Source of the DNA: Caballeronia sp. Lep1P3
GTDB taxonomy: Bacteria; Pseudomonadota; Gammaproteobacteria; Burkholderiales; Burkholderiaceae
NCBI RefSeq assembly: GCF_022879595.1
Contig: NZ_CP084270.1
Span: 1 to 64,000 of the forward strand
Direction: 5' to 3'
DNA length: 64,000 nt
A model generated the notes under the pieces. It was given only the letters and a program-made list of their open reading frames with translations, made no database searches and had not been told where the DNA came from. This document shows, in pieces, positions 1 to 9,700 of the stretch. The number at the start of each line of letters is the position of its first letter. Within the stretch, counting starts at the first letter, position 1. The position numbers and the translations under genes are program-made.

Positions 1-789
<789 letters not shown>

Positions 790-801
790 TACAGGACCCA
801 G

Positions 802-858
802 GTGGGTCAGATTTACTTCGGCGAGACCTCAAAACGTGGGTCAGGTTTCAATCGGCGT
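802..858. repeat. Terminal repeats of the first IS21 element (right end)
   Basis: The 10-mer GTGGGTCAGR occurs at about 802 and again at 836, just after istB. Repeated short motifs at the ends are typical of IS21 elements. The element probably ends near 858, where an IS256-type coding tail resumes. Confidence 0.6.
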
Positions 859-860
859 TG

Positions 861-984
861 ACACCTATCACCTGGCGGCAAGCAGTGAATCAGTTCGCCA
901 TTCTGTTCGGCGAGCGCTTCACCAACGCCATCAGCTGAGATTTCCAACCGGCCTCAGCACACAAGATTTCTGACACGTCCCCGT
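861..984 (+). pseudogene. IS256-family transposase C-terminal relic
   Basis: The frame ending at the TGA at 936-938 encodes WRQAVNQFAILFGERF, which resembles the extreme C-terminus of IS256-type (mutator) transposases. It is followed by a stretch ending in AGATTTCTGACACGTCC, like an IS256 terminal inverted repeat. Only about 25 codons remain. The IS21 element upstream probably inserted into this transposase gene. Confidence 0.55.
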
Positions 985-1049
985 TTGCGGACAGCAGCTC
1001 CGTTTATACCGGTGTTCTTCGGCCAAACCTGGCTTTTCCCGCAACTTTG

Positions 1050-1350
1050 TCAAAACAGAGCGCCTTGCGGATCGGGCTCGAACTCGAAGCGCAGTCTAAC
1101 CACCTTCCTGCCGGCCTTTACTGGCTCCCATTTCACGACGAGGCCGTTCTTATCGAGTAGCTCCTTGACCGATGGCTCGATCACGCGCTTGCGCAACTCC
1201 TTGAAGTTCGCGCGGTAGGCCGGACTTGCGTCCATCGCGTCTTGAAACTCTTCGATACTCGGGGATTTGACGAGCGCATTCGCGCGATTGCCGTGCGTGA
1301 AGGCAAGATGCTGGTCCAAATCTTGGAAGAAGCCTTGGAAGCTTACGAAA
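1050..1350 (-). pseudogene. Plasmid replication initiator (Rep_3/RepB type), C-terminal fragment
   Basis: The reading frame ends in a block containing VIEPSVKELLDKNGL and WEPVKAGRKVVRLRFEFEP. This matches the second winged-helix domain of Rep_3 initiators, which bind iterons. The N-terminal domain and start are missing; the residues upstream of about 1300 look like random translation. The fragment sits next to iterons and a DnaA box (1626-1940), which supports the call. It points away from the iterons, so the locus has been rearranged. Confidence 0.65.
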
Positions 1351-1625
1351 AAGCAGCTAGAGCAGCTACTCGGCAGGTATGAGGATTGTTGACACATGGC
1401 ATCCCCTCCTGCGTCCTTGTGCTCTCGTTCGGACGCGGACTTAACCCGCTGTTGGTTCCCCTCGCGGCGGATTTTCTTTGTTTATCGCTTCGGTCCGCCT
1501 AATCTACTTATGGCGTCCTCATGGCGTGGACGCGTTGGTGATTCATTCCCTGCTTGGCCCGCCTCTCTCCGGTGCGCGGGCTTTCTTTTTGTCCGCACGG
1601 TCTCTCGGTTCTGGCTACGTCTATT

Positions 1626-1940
1626 CTCCCTTTCCCGGGTTCGGCAGACTTGCGGCCCGTCCGTTGCCTACAGGCGCCTCTTTTAGATAGTTTTTATATT
1701 GTTTATGGGGGGCTGGAACCGTTGCCCGGTAAGTTTTGCGGGACGCTATTCTCCTTTTCCGGGTTTGTCTCCCTTTTCCGGGTTTGTCTCCCTTTTCCGG
1801 GTTTGTCTCCCTTTTTCCGGGTTGCTCTGCTTCGCAAGCCCGAGTTATCCACATTCTCCCATGGTTGCACTGAGGGGAGAAACGGTCCAGTATGCTCCCC
1901 GCCGTCTAGTTAAGGGCGAATGACCCGGAAAAGGGAGAAT
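1626..1940. other. Iteron-type plasmid replication origin (oriV 1)
   Basis: Four direct repeats of CTCCCTTTTCCGGGTTTGT run at 1751, 1769, 1788 and 1807 with 18-20 bp spacing. A related copy lies at 1626 and an inverted copy (ACCCGGAAAAGGGAGAAT) at 1923-1940, overlapping the start of a rep-like reading frame. Direct iterons plus an inverted copy at the rep promoter is the standard layout of a Rep_3 plasmid origin with autoregulation. A perfect DnaA box follows the array. Confidence 0.75.
1845..1853 (+). promoter_or_regulatory. Perfect DnaA box
   Basis: TTATCCACA, the consensus DnaA 9-mer, lies 19 bases after the last iteron. Its position beside the iterons suggests joint loading of DnaA and the plasmid initiator. 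Confidence 0.75.
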
Positions 1941-2028
1941 AGATTGACAGAAGAATTGAACCCGTCAACCGGGGAACGCTGGATAACCATGTCCAACGCC
2001 CTTACCCACAAGCGGGGCGGGCAGCCGC
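1920..2028 (+). pseudogene. Replication initiator N-terminal fragment, cut by IS5-type insertion
   Basis: An open frame starting just after the iterons reads LTEELNPSTGERWITMSNAL. This resembles the N-terminal segment of Burkholderiaceae Rep_3 initiators (xxEELxPxTGExxxxMSNALT). The frame runs into the IS5-type element whose TTAA target is at 2029-2032. The sequence beyond the IS does not obviously continue a Rep protein. The identification is from memory of the family and should be checked. Confidence 0.45.
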
Positions 2029-2032
2029 TTAA

Positions 2033-3371
2033 CAGGTTGCTGAAATACAGGTGCTTACGACGCAGCTTTGGTCTGTCGCCGCGGCCTTTGCCGCGATTTT
2101 TCGCAGTGTGCAATTTCAACGCGAATTCACCGTCTTTTTCGACGGTTTGAGGCCGATTGTTGGCCTCGTGACTACTCATTGCGCCACTATGGGCGGACTT
2201 GTCCCAGTGACCGCATGCGCACGAGGTTATAGGCGGCCATGTTCAACACGAACATCTGGTCAACCTTCTCCAAACTACGCACCATCACTTGGCGCATGCG
2301 CCCCACGGTCTTGGCCCACCCGAAGCCTTGTTCGATCAACTTGCGCTTTCGCTGCGAAATGGAATAGCCCAGGCTTGATGCAATCGCGTCGGCCACCGCT
2401 GAACGCCGCCCAGAAGTGTTTTGCGCAACGTGCGGGGTGACCTTCATTTGCTGGCAGGCTTCAATGAATTCCTGTGCGTCGTAACCCTTGTCTGCACCCA
2501 GCGTGATTTCTGCGTTCGCATCTTCTGCCGCTTGCCGCGCATCGTTGATCATGATCTTGGCCGCTTCACGCTCGGCATGCCCATCAGCGTGTGTCACGCG
2601 AGCGTTGACCACCAGGCCGTGCCGATTATCGGTCAGCGTATGGCCCATGTACCGCAATTGGCTGGCCGTTTTGCCTTTGCGATAGAGCCGCGCATCAGGA
2701 TCAGTCTTGGACTGATGCGTCTCGTTGCTGCGCTTGCTGCCTTTGAAGTCGCCCGCGCTGCCGTCATCGTTGTCCTGATCGTCACGGTCCTTGCGCACGA
2801 AGCTCTTGTGGCCCGCCCACGCCTGAATCAAGGTGCCGTCCACGCTGAAGTGCTCACCTGAGAGCAGGTCCTTCTTCTCGGCAATGGCCACCACTTCGTT
2901 GAAGAATTTGATGACCGCGTCGTGCTTGATCAACCGCTCGCGGTTCTTCGTGAACACGGTGGGCACCCACACCACATCATCCATTGCCAAGCCGACGAAC
3001 CAGCGAAACAGGAGGTTGTATTGCACCTGCTCCATCAATTGTCGCTCCGAGCGGACACTGTAGAGGATCTGAATCAGCATTGCCCGCAGCAGCTTCTCCG
3101 GCGCGATGCTCGGCCGTCCACCTTTTATGTCGACCTCGTACATCTCGGAGAACAGCCGATCCATCTTGGCGAGCGCTTCGTTCGCCATGACGCGAATCGA
3201 GCGCAGCGGATGCGACGCCGGAACGAAGTCGTCGAGCTTGCGAAAGGAAAACAAACTCTCAGTGAACGTGTCGGCGCCGCGCATGATCTCCGGGGGGGCA
3301 AGTTAGGTCCTTCTATCAACGCTTCAGGCACATCCCGCGATGACCTCTGCGATCAGTATTTCAGCGGCCTG
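2033..3371 (-). mobile_element. IS5-type insertion sequence, left copy (1339 bp)
   Basis: The ends are CAGGTTGCTGAAATAC at the left and the complement of CAGGCCGCTGAAATAC at the right, flanked by TTAA on both sides (2029-2032 and 3372-3375). TTAA agrees with the YTAR target of the IS5 family. The element carries one transposase gene and is identical in coding sequence to the copy at 4505-5843, but in opposite orientation. Confidence 0.85.
2187..3284 (-). CDS. IS5-type DDE transposase (left copy)
   Basis: This 365-residue transposase catalyses cut-and-paste movement of the surrounding IS. It begins with the MRGADTFTESLFSF segment. Candidate catalytic residues are D in FSVDGTLIQAW (about 148), D in LGADKGYD (about 264) and E in KLIEQGFGWAK (about 318). 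The motif around the last Glu is typical of the IS5/IS1182 group. The frame is full length, so this copy could be active. Confidence 0.9.
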   Translation of the reverse strand: MRGADTFTESLFSFRKLDDFVPASHPLRSIRVMANEALAKMDRLFSEMYEVDIKGGRPSIAPEKLLRAMLIQILYSVRSERQLMEQVQYNLLFRWFVGLAMDDVVWVPTVFTKNRERLIKHDAVIKFFNEVVAIAEKKDLLSGEHFSVDGTLIQAWAGHKSFVRKDRDDQDNDDGSAGDFKGSKRSNETHQSKTDPDARLYRKGKTASQLRYMGHTLTDNRHGLVVNARVTHADGHAEREAAKIMINDARQAAEDANAEITLGADKGYDAQEFIEACQQMKVTPHVAQNTSGRRSAVADAIASSLGYSISQRKRKLIEQGFGWAKTVGRMRQVMVRSLEKVDQMFVLNMAAYNLVRMRSLGQVRP

Positions 3372-3484
3372 TTAAGCCCTTCGTTAATCCGACCCGGATA
3401 GAAGACGCTGCGCGAGTCTATTGGGGCAACCAACCGCGTTGCGGCGCGTGGGCGCGTGTTGGTGGCCCGACGATGCGGACCGTC

Positions 3485-3694
3485 TTACGGCCTAGGACCC
3501 CGGACAAGCTCCTGAAGAGCTTCCCATCGGTCCAACTCATGCCCCAGCAGCACAAGCACATCAGAGGCTCTTAGCAAGTCCTCGAAGGATAGAGGCCTAT
3601 TTTCAATCAACATCTGAAGCGTTGCGATCCGCGCTTCGTGTTGGGCTATTTGCTCCTTGATGACTTCCAAGGGCGGTGTTGGCTGAGTGTCCAT
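3485..3694 (-). CDS. Small helical hypothetical protein
   Basis: This 69-residue protein is rich in Glu, Leu and Arg, with a predicted helical region (residues 10-40, containing QIAQHEARIATLQ). It has no recognised domain. It lies between the two inverted IS5-type copies, downstream of the cold-shock gene on the same strand. Amino-acid composition is protein-like and the frame is not a shadow of another gene. Confidence 0.5.
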   Translation of the reverse strand: MDTQPTPPLEVIKEQIAQHEARIATLQMLIENRPLSFEDLLRASDVLVLLGHELDRWEALQELVRGPRP

Positions 3695-3913
3695 ATGGAC
3701 ACTGTAGGCGCTCAGGGTTCATTGGGGCAATAGCCGGGTTCGTGAACACAAAGTTCGCGGTTACTTTCACTGGGCACAAACGCCCCGTTGTGCGCGCGTG
3801 CCGCGCCCACGAGGCAGCAACTGGCACTCGAGGTCCGCCGAACCCAGGCTACAAGGGACCGGCGTAAAAGATGGGTGCTTCTCTGAGCGGGTTCACGCAG
3901 GCAGTGTTTTGCA

Positions 3914-4117
3914 CTACAGCGGCTTGATGTTCGCCGCCTGCAGACCTTTCGGACCGCGCTTGGTTTCGAAGCTTACTTTTTGGTTCTCAGCCAACGACTT
4001 GAAACCCTCGGCACGAACCTCCGAAAAATGCGCAAAAAGGTCATCGCCCCCATTGTCGGGTGTGATGAAGCCGAAGCCTTTGGCATCGTTGAACCATTTG
4101 ACCGTACCGGTTTCCAT
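3914..4117 (-). CDS. cspA: Cold-shock protein (module A)
   Basis: This is a single-stranded nucleic-acid chaperone of the CspA family with one OB-fold cold-shock domain. The 67-residue protein shows RNP1-type KGFGFITP and RNP2-type DLFAHFSEV. The ATG at 4117 is chosen because family members start with [10 protein letters not shown]; the longer open frame upstream is not conserved. It is the last gene of module A, downstream of an 87-residue protein. A nearly identical but frameshifted copy lies at 33962-34164. Confidence 0.93.
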   Translation of the reverse strand: METGTVKWFNDAKGFGFITPDNGGDDLFAHFSEVRAEGFKSLAENQKVSFETKRGPKGLQAANIKPL

Positions 4118-4192
4118 GATGATCCTTGAAGAGATAAGACTACTTTGGGGTGAGACACTGTGAGAGGTAGCCGGCCGGCGCATCGATCCTGG

Positions 4193-4456
4193 CTATGCCT
4201 GCAACGTTCGAAAAGCCGACTGCCGACGCGGCTGCGATTCTGTCTTCGGAACCGCCCCCTGATCGATCTCGTCCATCCCATGCTTCAAAGCAAACCGCCG
4301 TGCGTCGAGCGCGCAGGCGAAACTGCCTAATACTCCGCTGGCCGTTTGAATGCCGTCGCCATTCCGAAGAATCAGCATGGCGACATACATGCCATCGTCA
4401 TAAGCTGCGAGTGGTCTGAGAACGAAACTCTTATAAGTAACCTCGCCGTTTTCCAT
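4193..4456 (-). CDS. Small conserved protein of the cold-shock module (module A)
   Basis: This 87-residue protein of unknown function has a core VTYKSFVLRPLAAYDDGMYV, then GVLGSFACALDARRFALKHG. The alternating strand pattern followed by a helix suggests a small alpha/beta fold, like other short Burkholderia proteins often found next to cold-shock genes. It is almost identical to the protein at 34245-34508, the differences clustering in the C-terminal tail. It lies 75 bp upstream of the cold-shock gene and probably belongs to the same transcript. Confidence 0.75.
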   Translation of the reverse strand: MENGEVTYKSFVLRPLAAYDDGMYVAMLILRNGDGIQTASGVLGSFACALDARRFALKHGMDEIDQGAVPKTESQPRRQSAFRTLQA

Positions 4457-4478
4457 CTATTTCTCCAAAACGAACGAA

Positions 4479-4504
4479 TCATGTGATTGCCGACAGGCGC
4501 TTAA
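4479..4504 (-). pseudogene. 3' tail of the IS-disrupted helical gene (module A)
   Basis: These bases encode the last residues (KRLSAIT, stop at 4479-4481) of the 73-residue helical protein whose body lies at 5848-6043. The IS5-type element at 4505-5843 separates the two parts at a TTAA. Joining TTAA at 4501-4504 to 5848 restores a frame matching paralogues B and C. Confidence 0.8.
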
Positions 4505-5843
4505 CAGGCCGCTGAAATACTGATCGCAGAGGTCATCGCGGGATGTGCCTGAAGCGTTGATAGAAGGACCTAACTTGCCCCCCCGGAGATCATGCGCGGC
4601 GCCGACACGTTCACTGAGAGTTTGTTTTCCTTTCGCAAGCTCGACGACTTCGTTCCGGCGTCGCATCCGCTGCGCTCGATTCGCGTCATGGCGAACGAAG
4701 CGCTCGCCAAGATGGATCGGCTGTTCTCCGAGATGTACGAGGTCGACATAAAAGGTGGACGGCCGAGCATCGCGCCGGAGAAGCTGCTGCGGGCAATGCT
4801 GATTCAGATCCTCTACAGTGTCCGCTCGGAGCGACAATTGATGGAGCAGGTGCAATACAACCTCCTGTTTCGCTGGTTCGTCGGCTTGGCAATGGATGAT
4901 GTGGTGTGGGTGCCCACCGTGTTCACGAAGAACCGCGAGCGGTTGATCAAGCACGACGCGGTCATCAAATTCTTCAACGAAGTGGTGGCCATTGCCGAGA
5001 AGAAGGACCTGCTCTCAGGTGAGCACTTCAGCGTGGACGGCACCTTGATTCAGGCGTGGGCGGGCCACAAGAGCTTCGTGCGCAAGGACCGTGACGATCA
5101 GGACAACGATGACGGCAGCGCGGGCGACTTCAAAGGCAGCAAGCGCAGCAACGAGACGCATCAGTCCAAGACTGATCCTGATGCGCGGCTCTATCGCAAA
5201 GGCAAAACGGCCAGCCAATTGCGGTACATGGGCCATACGCTGACCGATAATCGGCACGGCCTGGTGGTCAACGCTCGCGTGACACACGCTGATGGGCATG
5301 CCGAGCGTGAAGCGGCCAAGATCATGATCAACGATGCGCGGCAAGCGGCAGAAGATGCGAACGCAGAAATCACGCTGGGTGCAGACAAGGGTTACGACGC
5401 ACAGGAATTCATTGAAGCCTGCCAGCAAATGAAGGTCACCCCGCACGTTGCGCAAAACACTTCTGGGCGGCGTTCAGCGGTGGCCGACGCGATTGCATCA
5501 AGCCTGGGCTATTCCATTTCGCAGCGAAAGCGCAAGTTGATCGAACAAGGCTTCGGGTGGGCCAAGACCGTGGGGCGCATGCGCCAAGTGATGGTGCGTA
5601 GTTTGGAGAAGGTTGACCAGATGTTCGTGTTGAACATGGCCGCCTATAACCTCGTGCGCATGCGGTCACTGGGACAAGTCCGCCCATAGTGGCGCAATGA
5701 GTAGTCACGAGGCCAACAATCGGCCTCAAACCGTCGAAAAAGACGGTGAATTCGCGTTGAAATTGCACACTGCGAAAAATCGCGGCAAAGGCCGCGGCGA
5801 CAGACCAAAGCTGCGTCGTAAGCACCTGTATTTCAGCAACCTG
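4505..5843 (+). mobile_element. IS5-type insertion sequence, right copy (1339 bp)
   Basis: This element has the same length, ends and transposase as the copy at 2033-3371, in inverted orientation. TTAA flanks it at 4501-4504 and 5844-5847. The paralogous uninterrupted sequence near 34545-34575 has a single TTAA at the same point, which proves both the boundaries and the 4-bp target duplication. Confidence 0.92.
4592..5689 (+). CDS. IS5-type DDE transposase (right copy)
   Basis: The 365-residue protein is identical to the left copy at 2187-3284, with the same DDE residues (D148, D264, E318, approximate). It is intact. The insertion inactivates the helical gene of module A and places this transposase opposite to the module's transcription. 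Confidence 0.92.
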   Translation: MRGADTFTESLFSFRKLDDFVPASHPLRSIRVMANEALAKMDRLFSEMYEVDIKGGRPSIAPEKLLRAMLIQILYSVRSERQLMEQVQYNLLFRWFVGLAMDDVVWVPTVFTKNRERLIKHDAVIKFFNEVVAIAEKKDLLSGEHFSVDGTLIQAWAGHKSFVRKDRDDQDNDDGSAGDFKGSKRSNETHQSKTDPDARLYRKGKTASQLRYMGHTLTDNRHGLVVNARVTHADGHAEREAAKIMINDARQAAEDANAEITLGADKGYDAQEFIEACQQMKVTPHVAQNTSGRRSAVADAIASSLGYSISQRKRKLIEQGFGWAKTVGRMRQVMVRSLEKVDQMFVLNMAAYNLVRMRSLGQVRP

Positions 5844-6043
5844 TTAAGTAACTTGTCCGCGTGCAATCCGATATCTGCGTCTAGCCTCTTGGCGCAAACG
5901 TCTAGGATGCGACCTTTCCAGTATTCAGGGTCAATAATGAATGAGGTGGCGAAGAAAGCGTTTCTACTAGGAAACGTTTCTAATCGTGCCAAAACCACTT
6001 CGATATGGAGAAGCTCGCTCCGGGCTAATGCATTCGCGTTCAT
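5726..6043 (-). pseudogene. Helical protein of the cold-shock module, IS-disrupted (module A)
   Basis: The start at 6043 gives MNANALARSELLHIEVVLAR, then YWKGRILDVCAKRLDADIG. After residue 66 the frame enters the IS5-type element and continues about 39 codons of IS sequence, so the native C-terminus is replaced. Paralogues are at 34530-34751 (B, frameshifted) and 17578-17796 (C, intact, 72 residues). Function is unknown; the sequence is mostly helical with no membrane segment. Confidence 0.75.
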
Positions 6044-6224
6044 GTGAACTCCGCTTATCGAAGTGTTCTTCGGCTGCGCCGGCTCGTGATGACAAGGCGT
6101 TATCGCGCAGGTGTTGAAGGAAGATTTCGCGTCGGTGTTCGCGGACGTAATGCTGGAAGATTAACGGGATCGAAATCAGCATCGCGGCCCCGGTCACCGC
6201 GCATCCAATAAACGTTTCCGTCAT
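5967..6224 (-). CDS. Small single-span membrane protein of the cold-shock module (module A)
   Basis: The start at 6224 (MTETFIGCAV) follows a TGAGGA ribosome-binding site. One hydrophobic segment (about residues 5-23, FIGCAVTGAAMLISIPLIF) is followed by a basic cytoplasmic-type stretch REHRREIF. Paralogues B (34772-34930) and C (17820-17975) stop at 52 and 51 residues. This copy lacks that stop and runs to 85 residues, overlapping the next gene. Function is unknown. Confidence 0.7.
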   Translation of the reverse strand: MTETFIGCAVTGAAMLISIPLIFQHYVREHRREIFLQHLRDNALSSRAGAAEEHFDKRSSHERECISPERASPYRSGFGTIRNVS

Positions 6225-6269
6225 GCGTATCCTCACTTAGCGGCGGCTAACGCGGAACGTGTCGAACTG

Positions 6270-6753
6270 CAAACACTGGCTTTATCTAAACGTTTGAGAC
6301 ATTTTATCGAAACAAAAGGTGTGCACAATAGGTACGTCTGGGTGTTTACCCTTTCTTTCTAGATTATCTTCTATGAGTTTTCAATTTTCAACGACCGATC
6401 GTTTTAAACAGCGAAATTATTACTGATATTTCGTGTCTTAATTATATTAATAATATAACAGCGCGATTAAACAGCGCGCGTCAGTCTAGTGTTCCAGACG
6501 ATGCGCTGTGAGAATTGATTTATGCACTTGAGTATTTGGTGCAAGCAAGGCGACCGACGTTGCGCGACCAAACCGGACGCGGAATACCGACAAGCTGGTA
6601 ATTGTCGTGTCGCGAGCGGCGACCCGTTGCGGCGTTCCCCGTCCGGTGGCCCCGGGTGTCTTTTTCTGCAAAGAAGGGTCATTCGGCGGGCCCCGCCAGT
6701 TCAACGGGCCGCGAGATCGACTGCAAACACCACTTTGCCGACGTGCCCACTTG
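6270..6753 (-). promoter_or_regulatory. AT-rich upstream region of module A
   Basis: This region has much lower GC than its surroundings and no gene. It shares ordered motifs with the region upstream of module B: GTTTACCCTT (6344-6353), AACGACCGATCGTT with AACGA/TCGTT arms (6390-6403), and ATATTAATAATATAA (6444-6458). Conservation of these islands in a less conserved background suggests a promoter, operator and UP-element-like tract reading leftward. I see nothing in 6480-6753. Confidence 0.5.
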
Positions 6754-9700
6754 CTATGGCTGCTGCGTGATCGCTCCGATAACCTGCAGTAACGCAGTCA
6801 AGGTTACCGGTTTGCCGAGATGCGCATCGAACCCGGCGCGCAACGCCCGCGCAGCGTCCTGATCACGTCCGAACCCCGTCAACGCTATAGCAGGAGCTTT
6901 GGCCATATTCGGCCGCTTGCGCAGTGCCTCGATCAGTTCATACCCGCTCATGCCAGGCATAGCGATGTCCGACAGAATCAGATCGAATTGACGTTCCTCG
7001 GCCACGGCAAGTGCCTTTTGCGCGCTGGACTCAATGGTGACCTGGGCGCCTTCGATTTCGAGCAGCGCGCCAAACGCCTCCAGGCCTTCGATCGAATCGT
7101 CAACCAGCAGAACCCTGAGTCCCTTAAGGATGCTGGCGTCGGCAACACCCGGCGACTTCGAGCGCACGGCAAAAGGAGAATGCTTTGGTAACCATAACCG
7201 GAAACAAGCTCCCCGACCGACCCCGGCCGATTCCCCTTCAATCCTTCCGCCATGCATCTCCGCCAGTTGCTTTGTAAGCGACAGGCCAATCCCGAGTCCG
7301 CCGCTATCGCGTTTGACGCTCCCGTCCGCCTGACTGAACATGTCGAAGACCTTGGGCAAGAACTCCGGCGCAATGCCCTTGCCCGAGTCTTTGACTTCAA
7401 TGCAGGCAAAGCGTTTATCTTCGGACAGAGCAACCCTAACACTGCCCCCACGAGGTGTGAATTTGAGCGCGTTGCGAAGAAGATTCCATAGCATCTGTTC
7501 GACCCGCACGGAGTCACCCTGAACGACAAGTGCAGTGTCGGTCCCGGACGTACTCAGCGCGATGCCGCTATTTTCCGCATCGGTAGCGCACGCTTCCGTT
7601 ACGGAGCGAACGACGGCGGCGAGGTCCACGTCGGCGAAATTCAGGGCGAGCTTTCCCGTGCGTACCCGGGACAGATCGAGAAGATCGTCGATAATCTTTG
7701 CTTGACTGATGACAGAGCGCTGAATGGCCTGGGCCGCGTCCCAAACCAGAGGAATATGCCGTGCATCGGGAGCACGACTGAGCAGCTCGGCCTTCACGTG
7801 AATGAGATTCAGCGGATTCTTGAGTTCGTGTGACAGTACGGCGAAGAATTCATCCTTCTGGCGATTGATGGATTCGGCCTGCGCACGCGTCGCTCGCTCC
7901 AGCTCAAGTTGCATCTGCTGTTGACTCTCCACGCTCTTCTTATCGGTCATGTCACGAGCGATCTTGGCCAATCCGCTGAAGCCTTCGCTGGTGACTTTGG
8001 TCATCACCCCGCTGCAGTAAATTCTCCTGCCATCTTTACGTTGATGCCATCGTTCGTCTTCGGCACGACCAATCGCCTTTGCGGTCTCGCGTTCCCGACG
8101 TGGGACATGTCGCGCGCGGTCCTCCGGCGTGAAGATCAGATCGACGAGCTTGCCCAGCACCTCCGGTTCGTCATAACCAAACACGCGCTGTGCACCCCTG
8201 TTCCAGCTCACGATCCTGCCGTCCAGATCCTGGACGATGATCGCGTAGTCGTCGGTGGCGACTGCGGCAAGCTTGAGCCGTTCCTCTCCCAGACGAACCT
8301 CCTGCTGCGCGAGGCGTCGCTCCGTGATGTCAATCAGCGTCATCACAGCGCCGTCAATATGGTCCTCGCCGGTTCGGTAAGGCAGCAGCCGGATCAGATA
8401 CCATTCACCGCTCGTCGTGCTAACTTCGCGTTGCGTAATCTGCAGGCTTTGGAAAGTAGCACGCGCGTCGGCGGCCAGCTCCGGATAGATGAGGCGATGC
8501 GTCAGGTCGAACAGCGAACGGCCAATGTCCGTTTCGATCAGGTTGAATAATCCGACAGCGGGTGCGGTGTATCGTTTGATGCGCATCTCGCTGTCGACGA
8601 AAATCGTGGCGATGCACGTCGACGCGATCAGGTTTTGCAAGTCGTCGTTGGCCTTCGCCGTTTCTTCGACCTTCGCCTGAAGCGCGCTGTTGACGGTGAT
8701 GAGCTCCTCGTTGACCGACTGCAACTCTTCCTTGCTCGTTTCGAGTTCCTCGGTCGCTGAGCGCATCTCTTCGTTAATCGCCTGAAGTTCTTCGTTTGAA
8801 GCCTTAAGTTCCTCATTTGAAGCATTAGATTGCTCAATGCTCAGTCGCAGGAGTTCCTTGGTGCGATGCAATTCGCCCTCAAGATGTGCGACGAGCGGAT
8901 TTTGATCCGGGTTGCTCTGCTCTGCCTGGTCGGGGCGAGTCGTTTCCTCAACCTCATCGAAGAAAACCGTGCAGAACACCGCCGAGTCCGTAGCATCGTT
9001 GAACGGACGAACCGTCATGTTCACGTAGGAATGAGTGGCGCCGTGCGAGAACCGCACGCGCTCGGCATCGACGCTCCTGCCGTTTTGCAGTGCCTGAAAG
9101 AGCGCGGCGCGCAATTCAAGCCCCAAATCAGGGTTGATGAGTGTGAGCAGATTGTGCGAGGGCTCACCACCGACATAGCGTAGGAATCGCCCGACGTCGT
9201 CGGACATGTGCAGGATCTCCGCGTTCCTGTCCACTAACACACTAGGCGGTGCGTACCGTTCGATCGCCTGCTGATGAAGAGTCGCGAAAGTCAGGCCTGC
9301 GGGGTCGCGCATCGGTGCCGGCGCGAGCGGGCGCGGCGCGGGGGCCTGATTGCCGGTCACAGCCGGCGACGAGATCGACGGGACCTTCGTGGGTAATATT
9401 CTTGCCCGATAAATGCGGTGTTTCTTATCGACCGTGCTGAACAGATCGTCCGCGATGTCGACCGACTCCGAGGTCCCCAGAAACAGGAAACCACCCGGCT
9501 CGAGCGCAAAATGAAACGTTTCGAGCACCTGACGCTGCACGCTACGGTCGAGATAGATCAGCAGATTGCGGCACGACACCAGATTGAGATGCGAGAACGG
9601 CGGATCGCGCAGCACGTTGTGAGGCGCGAACAGAACACTTTCCCGCAGCGCCTTGTTGATCACGTATCGGCCGCGCTCCAGCGTGAAGAAACGCCGCAGG

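Noticed and set aside
1741..1826. Pyrimidine-rich direct repeats as a CRISPR array
   Set aside because: Units are contiguous 18-20 bp with no spacers and lie beside a DnaA box and rep fragments, so iterons explain them.
2029..5847. Inverted identical IS5-type copies as a composite transposon carrying a cold-shock gene
   Set aside because: Each copy has its own TTAA duplication, and the right copy is explained by insertion into module A, whose genes continue on both sides of it. The pair can arise from two independent insertions.
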